A stretch of 64,000 nucleotides of DNA from Bifidobacterium avesanii. Lineage in GTDB: Bacteria; Actinomycetota; Actinomycetes; Actinomycetales; Bifidobacteriaceae. A program made the translations under genes and the position numbers. How positions within the stretch are numbered: the first letter of the stretch is position 1; each line of letters starts with the position of its first letter. The notes beneath the pieces were generated by a model that saw only the letters and a program-made list of their open reading frames with translations, had not been told where the DNA came from and searched no databases. The stretch is taken from positions 1-64,000 of the forward strand of contig NZ_WBSN01000011.1 in the NCBI RefSeq assembly GCF_009299475.1, written 5' to 3'. Below, in pieces: positions 18,801 to 25,990 of the stretch.

Positions 18801-19332
18801 TGCTCTTGACCCAGGCGGGCGAGCGCCAGCGCAGGATGCTCACCTTGACGTTCGGGTTGACCTTGAGTGCATCGGCGGCCAGCTGGAAGCCGGGCTCGTG
18901 CGCCACGTTCGGGTACTCGGTGGCGGAGCGCATGGTGGCGGCGTTCGGGCCGGTCGACGTGTTCTGGTCGTTGCCCATCTCGATCTTCACGGTGTTCATG
19001 ATCGGGTTGTCCCCGCCGAACAGCACGTTGATCATCTGCCAGTAGGCCTCCGGGTTCTGGGCCTTGTAGTCCATCAGCAGCGAGCTGGTGGAGTTGGCGC
19101 TCAGCACGCCGAAGCCCTTGAAAGTCAGGCCGTTGACGCTCTTGGCCGCGGTCGCCACGTCGGCGCCGTTAACCACGACGTCGATCGGGGCGTCGGCCGC
19201 GTACGCGGTGCCCGAGACGACGAACGGCGCGAACATGGCCAGAGCCGCGACCGCGACCGTCGCCTTCCTCGAAAGCGAACGCGCGGCACCTCCCCCGCCA
19301 CGTTTGCGGAAGGAGTCGTTTCCTGTGTTCAT
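12823..19332 (-). CDS. Giant cell-wall-anchored GH59-like galactosidase
   Basis: This 2169-aa secreted enzyme has a signal peptide (cut after AYA, residue 45). The catalytic barrel (about 50-420) resembles galactocerebrosidase-type GH59: Glu209 in HINES fits the acid/base and Glu318 in EVWNSEA the nucleophile. A beta-sandwich and a concanavalin-like module (about 658-840, GMAYGSWNGGAWNGGD) follow as in GH59. Next come a CBM-like module, one FIVAR helix bundle (about 985-1057), Ig-like segments alternating with two related 160-180-aa modules (YFIDSG and YYIDSG, about 1141 and 1371), and seven tandem FIVAR units (about 1533-2056). It ends with a Gly/Asn/Asp-rich stalk, sorting signal LASTG near 2137, a membrane helix and RRRRD. 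It likely removes beta-galactose from host or plant glycans at the cell surface; the exact substrate is inferred from the family only. Confidence 0.88.
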   Translation of the reverse strand: MNTGNDSFRKRGGGGAARSLSRKATVAVAALAMFAPFVVSGTAYAADAPIDVVVNGADVATAAKSVNGLTFKGFGVLSANSTSSLLMDYKAQNPEAYWQMINVLFGGDNPIMNTVKIEMGNDQNTSTGPNAATMRSATEYPNVAHEPGFQLAADALKVNPNVKVSILRWRSPAWVKSNDDVYRWYKNTILAVYRQYGYMVDSVNPHINESAPDLNWTKQFSEKVKNDQDGFIGAGEIKDLDGNAVPAWSSDTEKELFHKIRTVISDEVSTGSFGDDMLSDPDLLNAVDIAGYHYNTADQGNNFKTLADQYDKEVWNSEAQATFSVTADRPNNTMDLGSGEGNGTNNGQNDGTSGTGIGGINSALEMANTYVKGFTSSRRTNFVYQPAISAFYDGFQYSSKEVITMHDPWSGAINWDGALAVLEQVSRFAKTGYDTANNNADIWRGIPNASRSDITDGNPPGRGSSWNSSRGGATSYMTLAAPDASDFSTVIVNDSQYTKTYRIKAEDMNLGDDQTMELWETRAADEGQAYDANYVKPFAELTPGADGYYEFQVKPWSIVTATTLDDAVKGADGTLTARDGKGSQVPSNKEYVEGQDYAVLDTDESGKKNGVTDDSTLYADDYEYTGKTVESYDPKTGKMVTEDFLKSRGGDTGATPLYTNDTNGAFEVVKTADGNHVLRQQVGPGMAYGSWNGGAWNGGDPVTTLGDYRWTNYKVSVDVLFEADAGNATVGARQWGNSSNGKNDSPAQLRVTPDGSWDLMRFGTVLQSGKASDIEGVNFKTGANQWNNIAVQVLGDVYTAYINGVEVASYTDPQPQANGRVQLGSTFNFVQFDNLKVETVDGATPYYTDLLDNMHQRSWDDNSTALLTYNEKWQHLNGQGMYVYKRSVSNSTGKGATLTYTFDGTGIDLLGANNGAAKLNVTVDGTQIAASAPTIASDNGKPTTYELRGLKNGKHTVTFETADDNAISIDAVGVVKATDNDSAKVDTKALSDAIDSYADLSADEWNPDTWAVFAANLAEAKAALADPAGYGLDAEGAAAIVARLATARQNLVDKYISPEIKQLGLTGAVAKGADLPKTVTVDGKESAVTWDATAAEAVSNAGDYTQATITGVTDDKIDGTYRYRVSATVEVLPSLNIEYFIDSGVTGADGSPEYNAVKAAIPSLRNAVADQKAGDWGYSGNSVIKGGADVNDKYATGLYANGQTLTYTLPLEAGSYNLTAGFTEWWTGENRPMKLQVTWTEDGQTKTVDGSQLASIGTAGRTSSGNVSFTLAADATVTFNVLANGGKDPVISWLAVEKQPVSLGTVAAVAGDALPKTVSYDGADVPVAWNTDSVAAFAAAEPYDTLTLAGQATVNGKEQTVKATVEVIPDGLTYYIDSGTNGADSPQYTAVKNAVELKNDKVDQVSESADQWGYVKDGVNVKGSTDINDKYSTGLWQSNAKQIYRLPLEAGTYTLTGGFAEWWGKSRNMYQTVNVDGNELAKGSIALSGSNTPLKESLTFKLDKAATVEYVVTNEGAGGEKPVISWLAVAAKQVADKTVLKAAVDAAATRNEADYTADSWKAFAAALKIAQDLLANEDAAQSDVDAAVAALFDAEAKLVEAEQPAPTVNKDVLNALLAAAGKLAEKDYTADSWKPFSEALAAAKKVAADDAAAQADVDAAVAALAKAQGELVAAAPEPEPTPVDKTSLNAVVKAAEGVDLSGYTEDSAKAFSEALAAAKKVAADDAATQTDVNAALEALVKAQAGLTVKPAEKPEPTPADRTALGAAVASAGKLAEADYTAASWKPFAAALAAAKAVPADADQAAVNKASADLVKAQSALVKLLKVEGLKAAIDSAGKLAEKDYTADSWKPFSEALAAAKDTLAAAEAFNGDGAKARAAAPTQADVDNAVKTLVKAQGELVKVAPEPTPEPEPTPGTVDKTALKAVVDAAAKLAEKDYTADSWKAFASALKSANDVLANDKATQQQVSDAASALLDAAAGLAKPAAAQQRKPDKTVLQALVDAAAAAQEKDYTAASWKAFSEALAAAKNVLAADDATQQQIADAGKALFQAYGALAKPAATPETPDVQPGNGEQDETEKGEGAGNGGDNTVSGNETVDTNANGGQSGNTADQSGTDKSGQTAGDQKTAQQQSDKSGLASTGAAVAGVAALALIAAASGVVLTLARRRRD
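13165..14735 (-). repeat. Seven tandem FIVAR-encoding repeats in the GH59-like gene
   Basis: Repeats of about 65-90 codons share the pattern DKTxLxAxVxAAxxLxExDYTADSWKxFxxAL followed by AAKxVxADDAATQxDVDAA and LxKAQGxL. Units are joined by Pro/Glu linkers (PEPEPTP). The DNA of several units is nearly identical, so copy number may vary between strains. Confidence 0.85.
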
Positions 19333-19437
19333 ATACTCTCCCTGATTCCACTACCTTGTGTTTCCTGAATTCCCCGCATCATCGCTGATGCGCACCGCCG
19401 TTGGATCCCAACTTCGGAACCCGCCGACGATGAACTC

Positions 19438-19484
19438 AGCATAAAACATGAATGCAACTAAATGCAAACGATCAGAAACGATCA
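19438..19484 (-). promoter_or_regulatory. Promoter of the GH59-like gene with upstream direct repeat
   Basis: On the minus strand TTGCAT (19462-19467), 18 bp, TATGCT (19438-19443). Overlapping and upstream of the -35 box, plus-strand AAACGATCA occurs twice, at 19466-19474 and 19476-19484, one helical turn apart, suggesting a regulator site. Confidence 0.55.
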
Positions 19485-19548
19485 AAGACTGTTAAAGGTG
19501 CGGAATATTGGCTGCTTATGCTTGATGTTTACATGTGTTCAGAACGCC

Positions 19549-19573
19549 TGAAACGCTTCAGAAAACGCTTTCA
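19549..19573 (-). promoter_or_regulatory. Two LacI-type operator-like sites
   Basis: TGAAACGCTTCA (19549-19560) and GAAAACGCTTTCA (19561-19573) are adjacent imperfect palindromes with the central CG and flanking AAA/TTT usual for LacI-family operators. They lie about 105 bp upstream of the -10 box. The regulator gene is not in the window. Confidence 0.5.
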
Positions 19574-19697
19574 TATGCCTTCATGGAATTTTCATTGAAC
19601 CGTTCAACACGGCGATTCGCGCACGGCTCCCCCGATTCGCGCAATACGATTCGCCCGTGAGCACAGATTCATGAGCAATCGAAACCGGGGCCACGCC

Positions 19698-19899
19698 GGA
19701 TGCGGATTGAGACACAGAGAGGCTGATCTGCGTCTCAATCCGCATCCAATCCCAGAAATGGATGCAGGTTGAGACACAGAAGGGCCGGTTCATGTCCCAA
19801 TCCGCAACCAATTCCGAAGACGGATGCGAACCGAGACACAGGACAGCCGGTTTGCGTCCCAATCCGCAACCAAATACGGAAATGGATGCGGATCGGGAC
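19698..19899. repeat. Array of 62-bp-period quasi-palindromes (locus 2)
   Basis: Units start at 19698, 19760, 19822 and 19884 (62-bp steps). Unit 1 is a perfect 16-bp-arm palindrome around an 18-nt centre (GGATGCGGATTGAGAC / GTCTCAATCCGCATCC). Units 2 and 3 have right arms ending GCAACC; unit 4 is only a left arm. Spacers are 12 nt. Apart from this and the promoter features, 19333-20037 shows no gene. Confidence 0.92.
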
Positions 19900-19978
19900 A
19901 CAGCCAGCGAGAAATTCACCTCGCGAGAGGCATAGCCACGCCGCGGCGCAACCGGCGGCCAATGGCGGCGGACGACCG

Positions 19979-20046
19979 CACGGTCGCCGCAGTCGCCGCA
20001 GTCGCCGCAGTCGCCACGGTCATCACGGTCGCCGCAGTCACCACAG
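19979..20046. repeat. 9-bp tandem repeat at the 3' end of the GH88 gene
   Basis: Roughly seven units of the type CAGTCGCCG follow one another, with variants CGGTCATCA and CAGTCACCA. The stop codon of the GH88 gene (20038-20040) lies inside the last, degenerate units, so the array runs from the coding end into the 3' flank. Confidence 0.75.
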
Positions 20047-21189
20047 ATCGACGGCGCGCCCCTGCAGGCGCAGCACGGCCTCGAGCAGGAAGTAGTCGGC
20101 GTAGATGATCGGCACGTGGATGCGGCCGTCATGGTATTTGTCCGAGCACAGCTGCACCACGCCGTCGCGCGCGGGGTCGAAGTCGCAGGCGCGGTCCGCC
20201 ACGGCGCGCAGGATCAGCATGGCCCACTGGCGGTAGAACGCGCGCTCGGCCTCGGGCACCAGCTCGGCGAGCTCGATGAGCCCGTCAGCCGCCACGCAGG
20301 ACGCGATCGCGTCGAACACCTTGGGTTCGGCGGGCTGACGGAAGTCCACGAGCGCGATGCCGCCGGTCAGCGCCACCTGCGAGCAGAAGTAGTGCGCCAC
20401 GCGCTTGGCGGCGTCCAGATAGCGCTCGTCGCCGGTATGGCGGTAGGCGCGCGCGAAGCCGAAGATGCCCCACGCCTGACCGCGGCTCCAGCTCGAGCCG
20501 GCCTCGTAGCCCTGCCCGGCCGGCGCCTTCTCGAATTCGCCGGTCGCCGGGTCGAAGCACACGATGTGGTTGCACGAGCCGTCCGCGCGCACCACGTTGG
20601 CCAGCATGGTGTCCGCGTGCAGGCGCGCCACCTCGGCGAAGCGCGGGTCGCCGGTCTCGTCGGTGGCCCAGAACAGCAGCGGGATGTTCATCATCGAGTC
20701 GACGATCGCCCACCCCTCGCGCCCGGGTTCGTTCCATGCGCGGATGAACCGGCCGATCGGGTTGAAGCGCCCGGCGAGCACCGTGGCCACATGCAGGCCG
20801 CGCACGCGCGACGCCTCGTTGCGGGTCAGACGCCAGTCGGCCACCGCGGACAGCAGCCACAGGAAGCCGACGTCGTGGTCGAGCTTCTCGTAGGCGGCGA
20901 TCACGCCGTCCAGCGTGGTCTCCTCGATGGTCCGGGCGGGGGTCATGTAGCTCGGGTCGCCGGTCGCGTGGAACATCTGCCACAGGATGCCGGGCCAGAA
21001 CCCGTTCGTCCACCAGCCTGGGAAGGTGACGGCCATGTCCTCCTCGTACCGCCCGTCCACGGCGATGTACGGGATGCGCGAGCCCACGCGGTCGCGCTCG
21101 GCCGCGAACTTGGCCTCCAGTTTGGCCGCGGTGACGGCCGCCCACTGCGCGTCCTCGGCGGTGAGCTGATCGCTGACTGATGCTCCCAT
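20038..21189 (-). CDS. GH88 unsaturated glucuronyl hydrolase
   Basis: This 383-aa cytoplasmic enzyme releases unsaturated uronic acids from the non-reducing end of oligosaccharides made by polysaccharide lyases. The (alpha/alpha)6 barrel is typical: WTNGFWPGILW near 60, catalytic Asp106 in LDHDVGFLW and Asp164 in IVDSMMNIPLLFWA, which match the two Asp residues of Bacillus UGL. The C-terminal LCSDKYHDGR...IIYADYFLLEA block is also conserved. No signal peptide is present, so lyase products must be imported. The start follows GAAAGGG. A palindromic operator lies 22 bp upstream. No lyase or dedicated importer is adjacent. Confidence 0.92.
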   Translation of the reverse strand: MGASVSDQLTAEDAQWAAVTAAKLEAKFAAERDRVGSRIPYIAVDGRYEEDMAVTFPGWWTNGFWPGILWQMFHATGDPSYMTPARTIEETTLDGVIAAYEKLDHDVGFLWLLSAVADWRLTRNEASRVRGLHVATVLAGRFNPIGRFIRAWNEPGREGWAIVDSMMNIPLLFWATDETGDPRFAEVARLHADTMLANVVRADGSCNHIVCFDPATGEFEKAPAGQGYEAGSSWSRGQAWGIFGFARAYRHTGDERYLDAAKRVAHYFCSQVALTGGIALVDFRQPAEPKVFDAIASCVAADGLIELAELVPEAERAFYRQWAMLILRAVADRACDFDPARDGVVQLCSDKYHDGRIHVPIIYADYFLLEAVLRLQGRAVDLW

Positions 21190-21210
21190 GGCGGGCCCTT
21201 TCTCCGTCGA

Positions 21211-21231
21211 CTATGATCACGTCGATCATAG
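21211..21231 (-). promoter_or_regulatory. Palindromic operator before the GH88 gene
   Basis: CTATGATC and GATCATAG form a perfect 8-bp inverted repeat with a 5-nt centre (ACGTC), 22-42 bp upstream of the start codon. Position and symmetry suggest a repressor site, perhaps of a GntR-type regulator; none is encoded nearby. Confidence 0.6.
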
Positions 21232-21315
21232 CCGACACGCACGGACCGTCGACAACGGACCGCCTGCCACGCGTCATGCCCCGCCGGCGGCATGCAACCG
21301 GCTACAGAAAACCCT

Positions 21316-21357
21316 TATAGCCGCGCCCCGGCGCCTAGCCGGCCGCCACGATAGCGT
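21316..21357 (+). promoter_or_regulatory. Promoter element of the M20 peptidase (half copy of the peptide-block motif)
   Basis: TATAGCCGCGCC at 21316-21327 is followed after 24 nt by TAGCGT (21352-21357), which fits TANNNT. The same 12-mer and the same 24-nt distance to a -10-like box occur at 23023 and 28827. Confidence 0.5.
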
Positions 21358-21440
21358 ATAAGCACCGGCGCACGGAGGGCGGCGGCGCGCCGTCTCACGG
21401 GAGCACCGGCGCAGCAGCATGTCAGGGGGCACTCATCATC

Positions 21441-22877
21441 ATGACCGCATTGCACGCAACAACCGGCGACCGGGCGGATACCACGTATGGAACCGGCAAC
21501 GGTCGCGCCCCGGACCGGCATATCGCAACCACCGAAACCACCGCCGAAGCCGAGGCCGTCGCCTTCACCCGCCGGCTCATCCGGTTCGACACGCGCAATG
21601 CCTGCACCGACTCCCCGGACCGCTGCAACGAACGCCCGGCCGCGCAATGGGCCGCCGACCGTCTGGCGGAGGCCGGCATCGCACCGACGATCATGGAAAG
21701 CGCACCGGGCCGCGCGATCGTCACGGCCACCCTGCCGGGCATGGACCGGTCGCTGCCGCCGCTGCTCATCCACGGCCATCTCGACACCGTGCCGGTCGAC
21801 CCGGCGCAATGGTCCGTGGATCCGTTCGGCGGCGAGATCCGCACAGACGCCGACGGCATCCCCTGCGTGTGGGGCCGCGGCGCCGTGGACATGAAGGACA
21901 TGGTGGGCATGACCCTCGCCGCCCTTCGATCGCTGGCCCGCAACGGCACGCGTCCGCGGCGGGACGTCCGGCTGGCGCTGCTGCCGGACGAGGAGGCGGG
22001 CGGACGCTATGGCTCCATATGGGTGGCCGAGCACCGGCCGGACATCTTCGCCCATGTGGGATACGTGGTGAGCGAAACCGGTGGATTCTCCGATCAGGTG
22101 AACGGGCGGCGGGTCTACTACGTGCAGGTGGGCGAAAAGGGCACCCAGTGGTTCCGGCTCGAAGCGCGCGGCACGCAGTCGCACGGCTCGCAGATCAACC
22201 GGGACAACGCCGTGGTGCGCATCGCCGAAGCCGCCTGCCGCATCGCCGCATACCGCTGGCCCGTGGACGTCAATCCGGTGACCCGCATGCTGCTGGACGG
22301 GCTGCGGTCTCTGACCGATTCGCCGGCCGGCTCCGCTCAGGCCGTCGACGACGAAGCCGTCCGCACGCTGGTGCGCCACGCCGGCGCCACGGAACCCTGG
22401 ATCGCATCCTCGCTGCGCAACACGTTCAACGTGAGCTCCATCGACGCAGACAGCACCGTGAACGTGATTCCGGCCACGGCGAGCGCGCTGGTGGACGGCC
22501 GCGCACTGCCCGGTCAGGAGGAGCCGCTGCTCCGCACGCTGCGTTCGCTGGCCGGCGACGGCGTGACGGTCAGCGCGATCCATCGCAGCAACGGCTATCT
22601 GAGCGATCCGTCCGGCGCGCTGTTCCGGGCGGCCGCAAACGCCATCCACGAGTTCGATCCCCAGGCCCGGGTGCTGCCGTTCCTGTCTTCCGGCGGCACG
22701 GACAGCAAGGCCGTGCTCGGCGTGAGCCCGGGCGCGCAGGCGCTGGGATTCGCGCCCCTGCGCACACCGCCGGCCTTCCGGTACATCGCGCGCTTCCATG
22801 GCGTGGACGAACGGGTGCCCGTCGAATCGCTCAGGTTCGGAGAGCGCGTGCTGGAACGGTTCATCGCCACGCTGTGA
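21441..22877 (+). CDS. M20/M25/M40-family metallopeptidase
   Basis: This 478-aa cytoplasmic zinc peptidase probably cleaves imported peptides or acyl-amino acids. It shows metal-site motifs HGHLDTVP (His ligand), GRGAVDMKDMVG (bridging Asp) and LPDEEAGG (catalytic Glu and ligand), with the dimerisation lid domain in the middle (RGTQSHGSQINRDNAV). The N-terminus has a 35-residue Thr/Ala-rich extension before the first domain. The start ATG 21441 follows AGGGGG at a long distance, so a later start is possible. It lies directly upstream of the peptide transporter and shares a promoter motif with it, which supports peptide salvage. Confidence 0.85.
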   Translation: MTALHATTGDRADTTYGTGNGRAPDRHIATTETTAEAEAVAFTRRLIRFDTRNACTDSPDRCNERPAAQWAADRLAEAGIAPTIMESAPGRAIVTATLPGMDRSLPPLLIHGHLDTVPVDPAQWSVDPFGGEIRTDADGIPCVWGRGAVDMKDMVGMTLAALRSLARNGTRPRRDVRLALLPDEEAGGRYGSIWVAEHRPDIFAHVGYVVSETGGFSDQVNGRRVYYVQVGEKGTQWFRLEARGTQSHGSQINRDNAVVRIAEAACRIAAYRWPVDVNPVTRMLLDGLRSLTDSPAGSAQAVDDEAVRTLVRHAGATEPWIASSLRNTFNVSSIDADSTVNVIPATASALVDGRALPGQEEPLLRTLRSLAGDGVTVSAIHRSNGYLSDPSGALFRAAANAIHEFDPQARVLPFLSSGGTDSKAVLGVSPGAQALGFAPLRTPPAFRYIARFHGVDERVPVESLRFGERVLERFIATL

Positions 22878-23007
22878 CGGCCCCGAATACAGACCAAGCA
22901 ACCCGGCGGCGAGCGCCGAACCGCCGATGCGCCAAAGTGCCGATGCCATGCGGCCCGCAGGCCCGCGGCGAACAACGCTGGACCATTCCGCCCCCGCCCT
23001 GTAACCT

Positions 23008-23064
23008 CCCATAAGCAACGCGTATAGCCGCGCCGGCCCGCGAACGCCCGCATGCGGGTATGGT
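23008..23064 (+). promoter_or_regulatory. Promoter with 30-bp element shared with 28812-28868
   Basis: Positions 23008-23037 match 28812-28841 in 29 of 30 bases (contains GCGTATAGCCGCGCC). In both places a -10 box follows at identical spacing, here TATGGT at 23059-23064. The position, about -34 to -64, suits an activator site. A short hairpin (23076-23083 with 23091-23098) lies in the leader. Confidence 0.6.
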
Positions 23065-23123
23065 CGGCACCAAACCGCCCCGATATGACGTCGGGGCGTT
23101 CCGATGAGAGAGGGCAAACGATC

Positions 23124-24890
23124 ATGACGCTTCAGACATCGAAGGCATCGAGGACACTCACCCCGGGCGGCAGGCTCAGGGCCCGCGGATTCCGCGCGCT
23201 GGCCGCGGCGCTCGTCGCCGTCACCGCGCTGGCCGGCTGCGGCGGCACCGGCAACAAGACGGCGTCCCAGGTGTCCACCGGCAACGTGCAGGCCATCGCC
23301 GACGAAACCATCAAGGCCACCGACCCGTCCAAGAGCCCGGCGAACGCCAACAAGCGCACGGACACGTTCGTGGCGACCATCAAGAACGCCGGCGGCGTGT
23401 TCCTGCCGTACTTCTACCGCAACGCGTGGGACGAGAACCTCGTGCAGCCGATCTTCGCCTCGCTGGTCGTCTACGACAAGGACGGCAACCCGGTGGGCGA
23501 CCTCGCCAAGTCGTGGGAGGTCTCCTCGGACAACCTCACCTACACGTACCACCTGCGCGAGGACGCCAAGTTCTCCGACGGCACCCCGGTGACCGCCGAC
23601 GACGTGGCCTTCACGCTCACGCTCGAGAACGACCCGGCCTACAACTTCGGCCTCGCGGACTTCACCGAGATCGGCATCCAGGGCGCGGAGGACTACAAGA
23701 GCGGCAAGGCCGACTCCATCTCCGGCATCAAGGTCGTCGACGAGCACACCGTCTCCGTAACCACCGAGAAGGTCAACCCGGTGGCCCTCACCGCGATCGG
23801 CGGCTACGTGCTGTCCAAGAACTACTACGGCAAGGACTACAAGCGCGGCCAGCTCGACTACCTGCAGCAGTTCTACGACAAGCCGCTCGGCGCCGGCCCC
23901 TACACGCTGGACAAGTACGTGCCCGGCCAGGAGGTCCGCTACACCGCCAACCCGAACTACTACGGCGGCAAGCCGCAGATCGAGCACCTGATCTTCAAGG
24001 TCGTCACCGACGACACGGCCCTGCAGTCCTACCAGAACGGCGACACCGACACCGACGTGTTCACCCCCGACCCGGACGTGCTCGAGCAGCTCAAGGGCTT
24101 CGGCTGGTCGAACGTGAACATCCGCACCAACCCGTACTTCTCCTACTCCATCTTCAACGCGAAGAAGCCGTACCTGACCAAGGCCGTGCGCCAGGCCCTG
24201 TACTACGGCCTCGACCGCAAGCAGATCGTCGCCGCCTGGTACAAGGGCTACGGCGAGGTCGCCAACGTGTACGCCCCGCCGAGCAACTGGGCCTACACCA
24301 CCGACGGCGTGAACACGTACGACTACGACCAGGCCAAGGCCGAGCAGCTGCTCGACCAGGAGGGCTGGACGAAGGGCTCCGACGGCATCCGCGAGAAGGA
24401 CGGCAAGAAGCTCACGCTCACCTACGTGACCAAGGACCAGACCGACCCGATGCTGACCATCGGCAAGGACCAGTACAAGCAGATCGGCATCGACCTGCAG
24501 ACCGAGGTCACCGACCAGAACACCGAGACGACCCGTCTGCACAGCGGCGACTACGACATGATCACCTTCCGCACGTCAGTCATCAACGACCCGTACGAGG
24601 CGGTCAAGGAGTTCGGCACGCTCGACGAGTCCGTCAACCCCGAGGGATACGACAACGCCACCGTGCGCGATCTGGTCAAGCAGAGCATCTCCGCGTCCGA
24701 CCGCGACGCCCGCAAGCCGGTCTACGCCAAGCTCTACCAGGAGCTGAGCAACGACCCGCCGTACCTGCTCATCGGCTACATCAAGGGCTTCAACGCCTGG
24801 AACGACCGCATCCAGGGCGGCGAGAACTTCTTCCGCGGCACCGGCGACGCCGCGCTCCAGCTCGCCAAGCTCTCGATCAAGCAGCAGTAA
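23124..24890 (+). CDS. Peptide ABC transporter substrate-binding lipoprotein (family 5)
   Basis: This 588-aa lipoprotein binds peptides outside the membrane and delivers them to the permeases encoded downstream. It has a lipoprotein signal with lipobox ALAGC near residue 40. The SBP_bac_5 core shows FLPYFYRNAWDENLVQPIF, the conserved LAKSWEVSSDNLTYTYHLREDAKFSDG region (split at about 120-150) and ALYYGLDRKQIVAAWYKG. The start ATG 23124 was chosen for GAGAGAGGG upstream. Codon choice is almost entirely C/G-ending, a sign of high expression. An intergenic gap of 122 bp separates it from the permeases. Confidence 0.93.
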   Translation: MTLQTSKASRTLTPGGRLRARGFRALAAALVAVTALAGCGGTGNKTASQVSTGNVQAIADETIKATDPSKSPANANKRTDTFVATIKNAGGVFLPYFYRNAWDENLVQPIFASLVVYDKDGNPVGDLAKSWEVSSDNLTYTYHLREDAKFSDGTPVTADDVAFTLTLENDPAYNFGLADFTEIGIQGAEDYKSGKADSISGIKVVDEHTVSVTTEKVNPVALTAIGGYVLSKNYYGKDYKRGQLDYLQQFYDKPLGAGPYTLDKYVPGQEVRYTANPNYYGGKPQIEHLIFKVVTDDTALQSYQNGDTDTDVFTPDPDVLEQLKGFGWSNVNIRTNPYFSYSIFNAKKPYLTKAVRQALYYGLDRKQIVAAWYKGYGEVANVYAPPSNWAYTTDGVNTYDYDQAKAEQLLDQEGWTKGSDGIREKDGKKLTLTYVTKDQTDPMLTIGKDQYKQIGIDLQTEVTDQNTETTRLHSGDYDMITFRTSVINDPYEAVKEFGTLDESVNPEGYDNATVRDLVKQSISASDRDARKPVYAKLYQELSNDPPYLLIGYIKGFNAWNDRIQGGENFFRGTGDAALQLAKLSIKQQ

Positions 24891-25012
24891 GCCGCATCCG
24901 CCCCGAATGCCCCGCCGCCCGGTCACCCCTCGACCCGGCGGCGGGGCATTCGGGCGCTTTCGTATAACATTCAACCAGCCGAGCATCCGAAGACGAAAGG
25001 CCATCCCCACTC

Positions 25013-25990
25013 ATGCTTCGATACACGCTCCAACGATTCCTGCTCATGATCCCCACACTGCTGGGCACGTCCATCCTGGTGTTCGCGCTCTTCGCGCTCA
25101 TGCCCGGCGACTTCTTCTCCGGCGACACCAAGCTCACCCAGGAACGCCTCGACCAGCTGCGCGAGGCGTACGGCCTCAACAAGCCCGTGGTGGAGCGCTA
25201 CTTCACGTGGCTCGGCCAGCTGCTGCGCGGCGACTGGGGCTTCTCCATGCAGTACAACCTGCCGGTCTCCACGGTGATCTCCAACTACATCTGGAACTCG
25301 TTCATCGTCTCGTTCGGCGCGTTCATCATCGCGTGGGCGCTGGCCATCGCGGTGAGCGTGTACTCGTCGCGCCACCAGTACTCGTTCGGAGACCGCGCGA
25401 TCACGTTCGTGGTGTTCGCGCTCATGTCGCTGCCCTCGTTCTTCGTGGGTCTGGTGCTCATCAAGGTCTTCGCCCTCAATCTGGGCGTCATGCCGGTGGG
25501 CGGCCTCATCACCACCGGCTCCAACTACACGGGCGCGGCGTACTGGTTCGACGTGATCCACCACGCCATCCTGCCCATGCTGGTGATCGTGTGCGTCAAC
25601 TTCGGCCCGCTCACCCGCTACTTCCGCACGTCCATGCTGGACACGCTGGGCATGGACTTCATCCGCACCGCGCGCGCCAAGGGTCTCTCGGAGGCGAGCG
25701 TGGTGGGCAAGCACGCGCTGCGCAACGCCATGCTGCCCGCCATCACGCTGCTCGGCTTCCGCCTGCCGGCCCTGTTCTCCGGCGCGATCATCACCGAGCA
25801 GATCTTCAGCTGGCCCGGCATCGGCCGCATCCAGTTCGAATCCGTCACCACGCGCGACTACGCGCTGCTCATGTCCATCACCATGCTGCTCGCGTGCCTG
25901 ACCATCGTGGGCAACTTCATCGCGGACGTGCTCTACACCCTCGCGGACCCGCGCGTGCGCATCACCCGAAGCAAGGAGGCCTCGCGATGA
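25013..25990 (+). CDS. dppB: Peptide ABC transporter permease DppB/OppB type
   Basis: This 325-aa membrane protein is the first transport subunit. The N-terminal helix (RFLLMIPTLLGTSILVFALFAL) and the following extracellular segment (LTQERLDQLREAYGLNKP) are standard for DppB. The BPD_transp_1 domain with the coupling segment ARAKGLSEASVVGKHALRNAMLP (about 220-242) follows. The ribosome site GAAAGG precedes the start. Its stop overlaps the next start in ATGA, so the two permeases are translationally coupled. The context fixes it as part of the peptide importer. Confidence 0.94.
   Translation: MLRYTLQRFLLMIPTLLGTSILVFALFALMPGDFFSGDTKLTQERLDQLREAYGLNKPVVERYFTWLGQLLRGDWGFSMQYNLPVSTVISNYIWNSFIVSFGAFIIAWALAIAVSVYSSRHQYSFGDRAITFVVFALMSLPSFFVGLVLIKVFALNLGVMPVGGLITTGSNYTGAAYWFDVIHHAILPMLVIVCVNFGPLTRYFRTSMLDTLGMDFIRTARAKGLSEASVVGKHALRNAMLPAITLLGFRLPALFSGAIITEQIFSWPGIGRIQFESVTTRDYALLMSITMLLACLTIVGNFIADVLYTLADPRVRITRSKEASR

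Noticed and set aside
12793-19368. Very long open frame opposite the GH59-like gene, and similar ones opposite pstCAB, the peptide transporter and the acyl-CoA ligase
   Set aside because: The products are Gly/Val/His/Arg-rich without domains or ribosome sites. They arise from C/G-ending codons of the true genes on the other strand.
24907-25986. Longer start for the second peptide permease
   Set aside because: It would overlap almost all of dppB in another frame. The ATGA overlap at 25987 and the normal family length define the start.
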